64,000 nt of DNA from Syngnathus acus (taxonomy: Eukaryota > Chordata > Actinopteri > Syngnathiformes > Syngnathidae). Positions 14,701 through 26,700 of the stretch are shown piece by piece. Under the pieces are notes generated by a model, which was given only the letters and a program-made list of their open reading frames with translations, searched no databases and had not been told where the DNA came from. The translations under genes were made by a program, and so were the position numbers. Location of the stretch: positions 3,714,912 through 3,778,911 of the forward strand of contig NC_051102.1 of the NCBI RefSeq assembly GCF_901709675.1, read 5' to 3'. How positions within the stretch are numbered: position 1 is the stretch's first letter; each line of letters opens with the position of its first letter.

Positions 14701-17700
14701 TCTCCCTATTCCTCCCCTTCCTCTTCATCAACTTCTCCAGCAGTTTCTCCTGGGAAATTATTCAATGCCGCACTGGAATCTAAACCTGGATCAAATGCTA
14801 ACTTTGGAACTAACCTGAACTGCTCTCGCCCAAGCAAAGATGGAGTTTACATTGAGCAATCCCAAGAAGTTAAACAAAGACCTATTTCGACTGGTCGTTC
14901 ATGTTCGGGAGACAAGAATAATCAGCCAAATACAGTTTGTTCTTCTTCATTTGAGGATATTTTTGAAGAAAATTCAACTGGTTGTCTGATTGAAGACGCA
15001 GGACTCAAGTCACCTATAGCGAGGCAAAATCCTGATGAGCAACCTGCTGCTCAATCTATAGTCAATGCAACAGGAAGTAACATGACATTATCTTCCAGGC
15101 TCTCCGTCTTCCCTGCTTCATCTAACCAAGCAAACATCATTGAAGAGGGAAGAGTGACGGTAAAAGGCAACTTGAACCATGCTGAAACTCGTACAGGTGG
15201 AAAAGGAAGTCAGGATGCAAAGACAAATCCTAGTGAAGACAGCAAAGTGACATTAGATGTTACAGTCAACAATGGGACAAAAAATAATCATGCCAACGAG
15301 CTGCCCCAGCGAAGTGTGGTCAGACGAGCAATGTCGGACTGTTCTCACCTATCTGTTCCTACGTTAAATGCTGAAATGTTCCTCAGCGGTGCGGAAGGCT
15401 CAGCAGCAGTAACGTCTAACTTAACCAACTTTGCCGTAATGGGAACAGCGTGTCCACTCAGGGTGCCCTACCCGCACATGGTGGTCCGGCGTTCGCTCAC
15501 AGTGACAGACGCCACGGAAGCCTCAGCTGCAATGGCATCAATGAAGTCAACTCCGTTAATGATATCACCTGTGTTGCCGTCATCTCCACCACCTAGGAGA
15601 CATCATGGGACCTGCGAGACCAATGTTTTAATTTCCGTGCCAACCTCGGCTGGTATGTATGTCCGCTGTTACCAAAATGTCCATTTACCATCAAAACCTT
15701 TGAAGAAAAATGATCCTGACCTGGCCACAGAAGGCTCAGGGTTTTCTTTCTCCAGCCACATAAATGGAATCGGGTCTCTTAGTTACTTTGAAGTGGCGTG
15801 CTCTCAGGTGTAACCCATGAGAAAAAGAAGAAAAAAAAAGCAGGTCAGGAAAAAATAGTGTTGAAAATGAGTGCTCGCTGTCTGGGTTCTTCGCACTAGC
15901 AAGGCCATTTTAAACCCCTCATTCTTAGGTGTGATCTTGCTGACGCCACAGCAAAAAATAAAGAGATGAGGGCGTAAGAAAAAAAAATTGTGTTTTGAAA
16001 CGGTGTGAAATGTTAACACACGTTAAGACGTTGCAGTTATTGGCTTGTGTTATTTCCCATTACATTTCTACTCTATATTCATCTTTATTTGTAACCATTC
16101 CTTGATAAAAATGAGGAAAACATAACTTGGTTCATGAGCTATTTCCATTCATTTTAATGGGAAAAATGTCACTTTACTGAGTCACAGAATAGATTCAATT
16201 TGGACGTAAACAGAGGTTCCACTTTTGGAATATATTCCATTGTTCGATTGATGTATCCCTTGTCAACTTTGACTCTCCCACATATTCACCTCATCTTTGC
16301 ATTGCTTCATGGTAGATAATGTATGAAACATGACCCAAAAAAAAAAAACAGGGACAAAATATGAAGCTAATTAAAGTTAAACCAAGCATGCATTTTTATT
16401 TTCTCTATTTGTAGTTTCTTCCAATACGCTTTATAATAGTTTGCAGAATTATGTAGCATTCAGATCTGTTTAGAGAAAGAGCTGGGATATTGACTAGACA
16501 TTGACTGTACTCATTCAAATATAGAGCAGCTATTTTTAGCAGTGTCTGCGCATGCACGCTCACACAAACACACACGCACACACACGTGTGAAGAGTTTGT
16601 AATGGCGTCATCTTCAAGATTTTAAAGGCACAACTGCACAGAGAGCAGCAACTATCAGGTTGTTAAACAACATGCTGATCTACACTCACTGTGCATGTTT
16701 TACATAGTGTGAAACTTTGTTGCAGAATTAGAACTAATTAACAGATATATCAATTGTAAAGTCCAGTTTCATATCCTTGACACATTTTGAGTTAGTGGTT
16801 TTTTTTTTTTCTTCCCATATGCTTTCTCATCACAAACATGTTCATGTTCAGTCCTCCTCAAATTGTGGGATGGGCCCCCCTGAAGGGGGGGAGAACATTT
16901 TAAGCTGTGTTGGGTAGCAATGGTAATCCATGTGTGAAATGAATTGTACTCCATAAAAGGTAATTTAATTAGGTCATCACTGACTGTGACCACACAAGTA
17001 CCACTGATCAATTTTCATTAGCAAAGCCTGTTTGATTGAGGCTCCAGGCTGACCTGATTGAAAGATCCAATATAACGTTTGTTGGTTTTATTTGAAGGTA
17101 GCCAGAGTTGTGGAAGTTGTCAAGTGATATCTGTCATTATTTTACAAGCACAACAAAATCTAATTGGCAAGTGTGTCGCACGAATGAAAATGGTGCGGCA
17201 TGAAGACTGAGCGCAACCAGATGTCTTATGTAAGATTTTAAAAACAGAAGCAGAGTCTGGCTCTTTCTGCCCTTCTAAGCATGCATAATTAGCATACCAG
17301 TTCTACTGTAACAAAAAATTTTTTTATGAAATGTGTCTAATTACTGTCATACTTGTCTTAGACTCGCATGTAATTCTGTTCAAACTTTGCAGCAGAATAC
17401 ATTTCTTACACTTTTTTTAATTCAATAATAATTAGCATACCAGTTCTACCGTAACAATTTTTTTTATAAAATGTGTCTAATTACTGTCACACTTGTGTCT
17501 TAGACTTGTATATAATTCTGTTCAAACTTTGCAGCAGAACAAATTTACAACAAACTTTTTTTTTTTTTTTAATTCATGGTGTTACAGCTTTTTTGGGAAA
17601 CATCAGTTAATTTGGATTTTTTAGCTTATGACAATTTGTCGCTTAATAGAAGGAGCGTTTGTATTTATGCAGTCTTTAATATACTATATGATAAGATAAA

Positions 17701-20700
17701 AACTAATTTAATTTACATTTATTTCCACATGCATTATTGTAATTACTTTTTTCCATTTGTGTTGTAATTCAGTCTTTGTGAATTGGTTAAAATAGCCTGA
17801 CACTAATTTTACTAATCTTACTTTCACAGTGAAAGTTGACAAGGCCAAGCAGGAGAAAACAGACATCGTGTCCAGCAAGACAGAAAAGATGGATGCCTTT
17901 GAGAAGAAGGAGATAGCGGAGAAGCAGAACAAAGACAACTGCCCTGACAAGAATCTGAAGCCTGAGAAAATTCTCAAAGATGACGAGAAGATGGACAAGA
18001 TGAATGCTGAGAAAAACAAGGCCAGTGAGAAGGCAGAGAAAACAGACAAGCCAGAGAAGACCAACAAAGAAGATAAGAAAGTAGAGGAAAAGAAGCTGAC
18101 TGAAAAGAAGGATGAGAAAGGAGGAAAAGTGGTGGCCAAGTCTCCAACGGGCAATGGCAGCAAGGCCCTGCCAAGCCAGGACAACAAGAGCAAGGTGGAT
18201 CATTTACACACGCATGCACCCACCCACACACATGCGCATGCGCACACATACATCTGCATTACTCATGCAGTATTTCTTCACACGCTCAGGGTGTCAAATT
18301 TAGGAATAGCAAGACACAAACATTTGGCTTTCCACACAATCATGCTTGATCTAAGGTTGGACTTCTGTCATGTAAAAAAACACAGCAGATTCATTTTGAA
18401 TGAAAACCTACCACATCAGTATTTAATTACTACTTTAATTACTGTAGCCCAGGGGTGTCAAACAAATTTTTTTCGCGGGCCTCATTGTAGTCATAGCTTC
18501 TTTCGTAGGGCCATTATGACTGTCAACCCAAATAAATGTATGAGCACCTCATATTATATACAGTAAAAGCTACGAAACAAACTGACAAATAACTCGTTTT
18601 CAAATCAGACGAGTAAAAACTGGTCTAATATTTAAAAAAAAAAGATATTAAAAGTGAAGACAATTTGCAATTCTAGTAATGACACACAAATTTGATGCAC
18701 AATTTGTCTTCGCGGGCCACATAAAATGATGTGGCGGGCCGTATCTGGCCCCCGGGCCTTGAGTTTGATACCTGTGCTGGAGCCCTTTCCTAGTAATTAA
18801 GCAAAAGTAGATTATACTTGTATAGCTATTACGAAAATATTGGTATATTGGTAACACTACTACTGCAGCTTTTTTCAGTTGTTAAAATGTAAAATTATCC
18901 TTTCTCTCTATGTTGTTTACCATGTTGGCTATTCTGCGTTGTTTTTTTGACAGAGTCCAACATTATAGCTAGAGTTGTACGCTCATTTTAGCACACACTT
19001 AACCGAGATATTTTTTGTTAGATGATTAAATAAAACGACATAGATTGGTTATTATTCGCCAAAATATACCAATAATAACATTTGATACATACATACATAC
19101 AACTGCAGTACCTTTTCATTGTCCTTGCTTGTGCATGCCCAGTATCTAATATCTGATTTGATTATTTATGTGCATTTGGACTGCTACATATTTGGCACTT
19201 GCTTTTGTAATTTACTGCTCATTGGGACTGAGGCATGATGACAATTTTTTATGTTGATGAATATGTTTTTGTTTTTGAATTTGTGGCTGCTCTGATTGGA
19301 GTGGTTGGATTGGAGCAGTTGAGTGGTTAGCATGTCTGCCTCAAAGTCAAGAGGTTTGCTGTTCCAATCTTAGCTCAGGCCTTCTTGCGTCGAGTTTGCA
19401 TGTTCCATACCTGCCAACATTGGGTTGTAAAAAGTAGGGAGACTTTTTTCCAGCTGGGATAGGCTCCGGCCCATCTGCAACCCTAATGAGCATTCGCGAT
19501 ATAGAAAATGGATGGACTGTTGCAATTGTAATGCGCTTGCTCTGCAATGACATTGCTCACTCCATTTCTGCTTGTTCTATTTCCCTCCCTATTTTATTTG
19601 ATCCACACATTCATTTATTTTTTTCCCTTTATTATTTTTTACTGTGTTCTTATGGATCATTTTATTTTAATTGAACCTTTAGACTGAGGTGGTTTCGACC
19701 AAAACAAATGCATCCAAATCTCGTCCGTCCACCCTCCCAACCAATGGCGAGGCCACCTCAGCCAAACGCCCCTCCCCAACCATGACCCCAGCTAATAAAA
19801 AAAGTCCTCTGCCCAAGGCGGCAACACCCACTGCTGCTAAGAGGCCTCCAATAGCAACTGGACCTGCAAAAGTAAGAAAGCCATAATTGTGTTGTACTAT
19901 TACAGTACACTTGAAAACCAGTCACAATGTTGCACTTTTTACATGTTTTGCTACAGTATGTTACAGTCTTATTCCAAAGTTGAATACAAAGTACACCCCC
20001 TCTCCTTTTACAGTACATACAACATCCATGATGTCCCGATTATTTTTATATAAATATATATATTATATAAATATGTTATATATATACTATATATCTTAAT
20101 ATATATCTTAAAATATATATAGATATAGATATAGATATATATTAAGGTATATATGACATATATATATATATATATATATAATATATATTATATTAAGTGT
20201 ATAGATATAACATATCATGCCCACACACATGCACGCACACATGCACGCACACATACATGCACACATACATGCACACACACATACACATTCACATATACAT
20301 ACATACACACACACGCACGTGCACACACACAATATATTTATTTTGGTTTGATTCTCAGACACCAGAAAGTGGAGCAGCTGAGAAACGTTCAGCTGTGCAA
20401 AAAGCCACTCCCGCTCCGCGTTCTGTTGCCAATAAGAACAATTCCTCTGCTTCTGCTGGGACCAAAACTGCTGGTAAATAAAAGAGCACACACAAACACA
20501 CATTTAACAACAGAAAAATAATTTGCAATGGAGTTGCTTCCGTCTCCATCTTGGTACCTAAGCTAAAAGTAAACTATAGTAGACTGAAACCTCTGAGGTA
20601 ATGTCATGCGTTCTGGGATCTTAGATTATAATAATATTTGGGATTTTCAGACAGAGCAAAACAAGTTATTTTAGCATTCAGGGTAACTACATGCAGGATT

Positions 20701-23700
20701 TTAATGTCAACATGGTCAATATGGTCTACCTAGCACATTTGCTTCACAGTTGTCTGGTTAGGAATTTGAATCTGGTCTCCGGCCATCCTGCGTCAAGTGT
20801 TGTTTATGTGCCTCTGGTGTGTTACACCTCTCATTCAAAGTCAGCTGGGATATGTTCCAGCTCATCCACAACATAAATAACGATAAGCGGTATAGTGCAC
20901 CATATTCCCAGTGGTTCCTATTTCTAGTCCCGCTATAACATTTATTTACTGCTTCCTTTTTTACAGCAAATAAGAATGACAAGACTGAGAACAAGTCAGC
21001 AGAAGCCAAGAAAACCAAACCTACAGGTGAGAAACATAACGCATATGAATAAAATATATAAAGTCAGAAAAATTGGACAGTGTTTTTCTTCAATTACATT
21101 TCTGTAAGTACTTTTTAGGGTTGTGCATGATCAGGTTTCAAATGTTACACCATTTTACTCATTTACATTAAATTGATTAAAACATCATTTGAGAGATTTT
21201 TTTTTTTTTTTTTTGTCTCTGTAGCTCGTCCACGTCCAGCCTCCACCACCTCTCCAACGACTCCAGCAAACACAACCAACGGTGAAGCCGGTCCCACCCA
21301 ACGGCGCCGGGTCATCACCAAGCCTCCTGTCCCCAAGCAAACTGCTCTGGAAAAGAAGCCAACGGTGCCCCGTGCTCCTCGAACTCTCCGCCCCATCAAT
21401 GCGCCCACACCAGACTTGAAGAACGTGCGTTCCAAGATCGGGTCCACCGACAACATTAAGTACCAGCCTGGTGGAGGAAAGGTAGGACAACCAAAGAAGC
21501 TAAATGTTATCTTTGCAAATCATGCTGCAATGATTTCACTAATTGCTCATCATAGGGCTCACTACACACGGGTCCAAGGTTAAATTTTGAATTCTGAAAT
21601 GTTTTGGTAAGGGATAAAACTTTGTTACTGTGCACTGTGAACTTACATACTAAAACTTAATAACTTGGGCATCTTCAAATATAATCCGTGAAGCATTATT
21701 TTAATTTATAGACTGTTTCAACTCCGTGATTTACAACAATGAAACCCAAAATGGGGAAAAAAAATACAAGAAGATCCCATTCTCATGTTGTTGATTTAAT
21801 TATTATTTTCGTATTTAATGTTTTAATTAGCGCATATTCTGTAAGCCTGTTTGCTTACAACATAAAACATCCATGAGCAAAATTTACATATGCCATTCTG
21901 TTTGTTATTTGTACTGTTCCAACTACCATCCTGCAAGTTGCAATTTACGGCCTCACACCTTCTGTGACACTTCCACATTATTTCTGTTCATACATGCTAT
22001 ATTTCCTGTGACAATGTGTTTGTCCTTATATTGGGGCAATTGGCTTGTTTTTCAATCAGCATTTTTTTTCAGGATATTTTTCAATCAGCATTTTTTTCCA
22101 AGTTCCATAAATGTAACAAAACAAACTAGTATTAGAAAATATAAAACAAATGTACTGTAGCTCTTCCATTTGGTGCCCTGTAATGGAAAAAATAGAGGAA
22201 GGACTGATGCTGATGGCTCGTTGGCAGGGAAAGGCAAAATACCTGTAAGGTGGGATGTTGTGATAACTTACTGCTTTTTGCATAATCTCCTTTGTGCAAA
22301 TCAAGAGTTTTTTTCCTCCTATCCCCCTAACCAAATGCAGCACTAGTCTCGTTTCTTGAAAAGAGCAAGAGGTGGAGAGCGGGCGCATTGCAGATGCAAT
22401 GCAGCAGGAGGTCAAGGTGAAAACATGGTCAAAGACAAGCAGGGGTGGAACTGACAAGCAAGTACGACGTGAGGCGAAGTCATTGTCAGAGAAAGGCAAT
22501 AGGTCGGGGCAGGCGGCGTTTGGGCATAGTCGGTCAGTCGGATGGGCAAACAGGATCGGCAACTGAAAAACAACGAGCATGAGAGCAGGAACAGGGAGCA
22601 AGACAGGAAGCTGAACTGACAAGGAATGATGGGACTGATCTGCGCATGAGTGGGGCATTGTCATTGCTCTAGCCGGTGCTCTGATCAAATTCACCGATCA
22701 CCCCGTGCCAAGACTTAGCCATGGTCTGAACAGTGTTCAGATTGAGTTTCTACCACAAAATTGCCACTCTGCCAGGAGTGCACAGTCTCCAAAAAAAAAA
22801 AGTGTCTTGTGTGTTCTTGTTTTTTTCTTGCTCTTGTTAGTGCTCTTTAATAAGTTCACTCCTTTTTCTTTCACGCCTCTCTTCTTTTGATCAACCTTTG
22901 TCAAGCTGTATGACATACTCGCTTCAGCACATCACTTCCTGCTTTGTAATTTCTTGCACTGGCTTACTATGTCTTTAATGATGCTGATATTTGTTTGTCC
23001 ATTATGAAGCCTCATGCACAGTGTTGTTTTCAGCAAATGCTCTCTGATTTTGTTACCTTTTTTCATCTTCACTAACAAGCAATGTGAACCAATTTGTGTT
23101 TTGATGTGCAATATTTGGCTTGCCCCAGGTCGGCTTGCGAATCGCGAAAATCTGCGTCTGACACCCAATGAAATGCAAAATAAAACCCAAAGTATTCGAC
23201 AAAAAAACACAGATTAACCTCCATTATACTTTTTCTGCACCTCCCCAAAAAAAACCAACCAAATAATATTTACAAAAATGTAAAAATCTGCAAATTGTTG
23301 CGCATATTGAGGAATCTACTGTAGTAGAGGAAACATGCCCAAAGGGCCATTTTGGTTGCCCATCCTTGCTCTATACCTAAGATTTAGAACTGAAGAAACC
23401 TTTTTCAAGATGAACTGTCTTTAACAACCAAGGAAAAACTTGTTGCCTTTATTCAATTTTTGAGAAATATGGTGGAGGTTAACTATGAGCATGAAAGACC
23501 AAACATGCTCATTCTATGATTACTATGTAAATGTCAACAGAAATAATTGGATACATTTTGAAATGTATAGTTCTTGCTCTGCTTCCATTTCAGCCAAATG
23601 CTACAAAACTGCTAGGACCATGTTTCATAATGAAGCAAATGATCCTATATAACTATAACACAGTAAGAATTTGTGAGATTTATTGACCAGGAGGTGGGTG

Positions 23701-26700
23701 TCTCCCCAGGTTTCTTCCATACAGAACAACAAGACAACAGACCCATCCAATCCTTCCAAGGCCAGAGTGAGTCGCCGTCACCTGCATATTCACTTCTACA
23801 CACCAATATTTAATTTCTTCTCCAATTTGCATTGACCACATAGTGTCCTATGGTCAATGAAAGACAGTAAAATTGAGGAAGGCTTCGAAAAAGAAAATAA
23901 ATAAGACTTCCAATATAAAAAACAATGATGGGCATTTATTTGTACTCATTGGCATGGTAAGGAAATTGTTTTTCTCAGAGATATCTTGGTTGTTGTCGAA
24001 TGATTTAAGAATTTTTTAATAATGCAGGAGTTTTGCAATTTAGTTGAGATCAGTAAATATTAGTCATCAGGATTAGCCTGAAGTGAAATAATGTTTTTGC
24101 TCTTCGGGCAACAAAAACCTTAATTTTATTTCATTTACAATGCTATACAATATAAAACATTTTTTAATAGTGGTATGCGAAAACATCAGTCCCGAATACA
24201 TGACGGATATGAAACAAACGGAGTTGCACGATTTGTAAGTTGCATTTTCATCAGGCTGAAAAAAGAACAGTTCCTTGGAAAGAGTAATTTCTCTATTTAT
24301 AAGTCAGGACTACTTCTGGAATTAGAATTATCATCTCCGCTGTGCTGTGGCTCCTGCGTATATGCAGTATTTAGCATAACAATTCATGGATTAAGAAGTA
24401 TTAAAATTCCACACTTTCATTCCAGTTTCCTGTTCATTCCCATTACGATCAGACGTCTTAGTTTCGAAATATCATTTCTTCTTGAAACATTTCCATCAAG
24501 CCCACTTTATCCATATTTCATTCCGCTGTGTGCCGGTTTATACTGCTTTTTGCTTGAATAAGAACAACCGGACTTTTTAGAGGGTGAAGGCTTTTTTTTT
24601 TTTTCCAGTTTTACTAACATCTAACTATAATTAATAGTAAGTACATATTGTATATACGTACTCTGGATCCCCATGAGAATGTTGAACCATAGTTTTTTTC
24701 AGTCCTCACAGAAGAATACATTATGTAGCTCAATTCCATTCTCCAGTCATCATCAACTGTTGGCCTGCGGGCCAAATCCGCCAAACCATTCAATCCGGCC
24801 CATGACTGGATTTTATCATTATGAGGAACAAAGAAAATATAAATTTAACAATAGCCAAAATTTGATTTTTATTTAATCTTTATTTGATGGTCCGGCCCCC
24901 AAGGTGACTGTACGGTAAAATTCTAGCCCTCTGACAAATATAGTTGGTGATCCCTGCCATAATTAAAACATTTGATTTAGTTACCATGAATACCGTAATG
25001 CACAAAAACAATATAGATCCCAATATTTATGCTCTTATAAGCATAACTGTGGGGCCACGCCCCTCGCATTGAGCCCTTTATCTAATCCTGTTTTCAAAAA
25101 AGTGTTGTTTTTTTATTTATCTTCCCCACTCACTCATAGTGATCTGTGTTGGCAATAAACTGGGTTGATCCTGTCACCATGTAATTTTGAAGTACGGCTG
25201 GTTAAGGATTTCATTGTTTATGAGTGGCCCCTATAGATAGCAAACATACAAGAGAACCTGCCCAGAAGTGCAATATAAGCAGATGAAATGGACATGGCGG
25301 AAGATGGTACTGGAAATTTATGACTGTTCAGCTCTATCAAATATCACTTAGGGATGTTGGAGTAGCCGAGAGAGATGTTCATTTAATTCCCACAATTGAG
25401 CCAGCAGCAAAGCATAAGTAATTGTGTGTGTGAGTGTGTGTGTGTGTGTGTTAGCATTCTTGTTATACTGTTAAGTTTTGATTTTGATTGAAGAAAAAAA
25501 AACACTCGCACAGATACAAACTAAAATTTCAGACAAAACATCGATCATGCAGAGCCACAAAGTATTTTGAAATGATTGTGTTTTTGTCTCTTAATGCATT
25601 TAAATAAAACATTTGATAAGGGCTAAATGAATTAAAAGATGAAATACATATTATGTCTGACAGTTGCGGGGTACTGCTTTTGAAAGTGAGTCCGCTTATT
25701 TCATGACAATGCTATGCATTCTTCTCTTCTTGTCATCATGTTTTGTGTCTTTTGGAATATTTTACTCCAAAAATAAAAGTCAAAGCAAAAACAAAACACG
25801 CAATTGGGCTCAGTTAGGCTGAAGTTGCTGATGTGTCAGGTTACATCACGCATGATGATGTCTTGACCTGATCAACATTCTCTTGTCTGTAATCCATCCT
25901 TAATCAAACATCCTGGTAGTTGTTGCTCAAACTTGGTGACAGCTCAACAACATTTAGTCTGAACGGCATGCTTAGCCAAAACTCACCCTGAATGTTTTGT
26001 GCAGTACAGTATTGTGTTGCATGTGCTCTGTCTCACCTGTCCTTTGCTGGCTTTATCTTATGCTGTCAATGGAAGCGCTTTGTTATTAAGTCAGTATCCT
26101 CATCTGTTTCACATTCAGCATTCATTTTTGGAACTGGAATTTCTTTCTTTTGTTGGAAAAAAAAATACAGCCTTATGCATTAGCTCCATTTAACTGATGT
26201 TTCAAACACTGAGCTAATTTAAGAGGAAGCATTTGAGTTGAATGACAGAAACACTTCCATAACAGTGCAAGTTTTGTGTGAACTTAAAGCTGCCAGCTGA
26301 TCTTCTCTTTTCTGCTGCTCTCATCTCTCTTTTGCTTTCTATTTCTGTCTGTAACACCTCTATCTGATACCTATCCTTTTCTTGCTTGCCTATGTGTCTC
26401 CCTGACTGTCTTTAGGTTCAGATAGTGCACAAAAAGCTGGACTTCAGCCATGTCACGTCTCGCTGTGGCTCCAAGGACAATATCAAACATGTCCCTGGAG
26501 GTGGCAATGTAAGTAAAGCTGCTGCTGATGAGAGTAGACTGGTTTGGCATGAGACTTCAATATCAGGTTTTTAAGCAAATTCCAAATTTGTAATGTATCA
26601 AGAATCTCTTGTTATTTTGTAGCAGCCATGAAAAGCCTACATTGCTTTCTGCAAGAGAAACAAAATATGTAACAGCAGTTTTGGGTATGCAAAGCTATCA

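Noticed and set aside
15653-15813. C-terminal extension of the 511-residue frame to the TAA at 15811
   Set aside because: Kept only as an alternative. The GTATGT donor at 15652 preserves phase 1 into the next map4 exon, whereas the extension ends at a phase-0 donor that would put exon 17830 in the wrong frame.
22056-22694. 212-residue minus-strand frame
   Set aside because: It runs through a probable transposon remnant and intron sequence, with no recognisable domain and no splice support.
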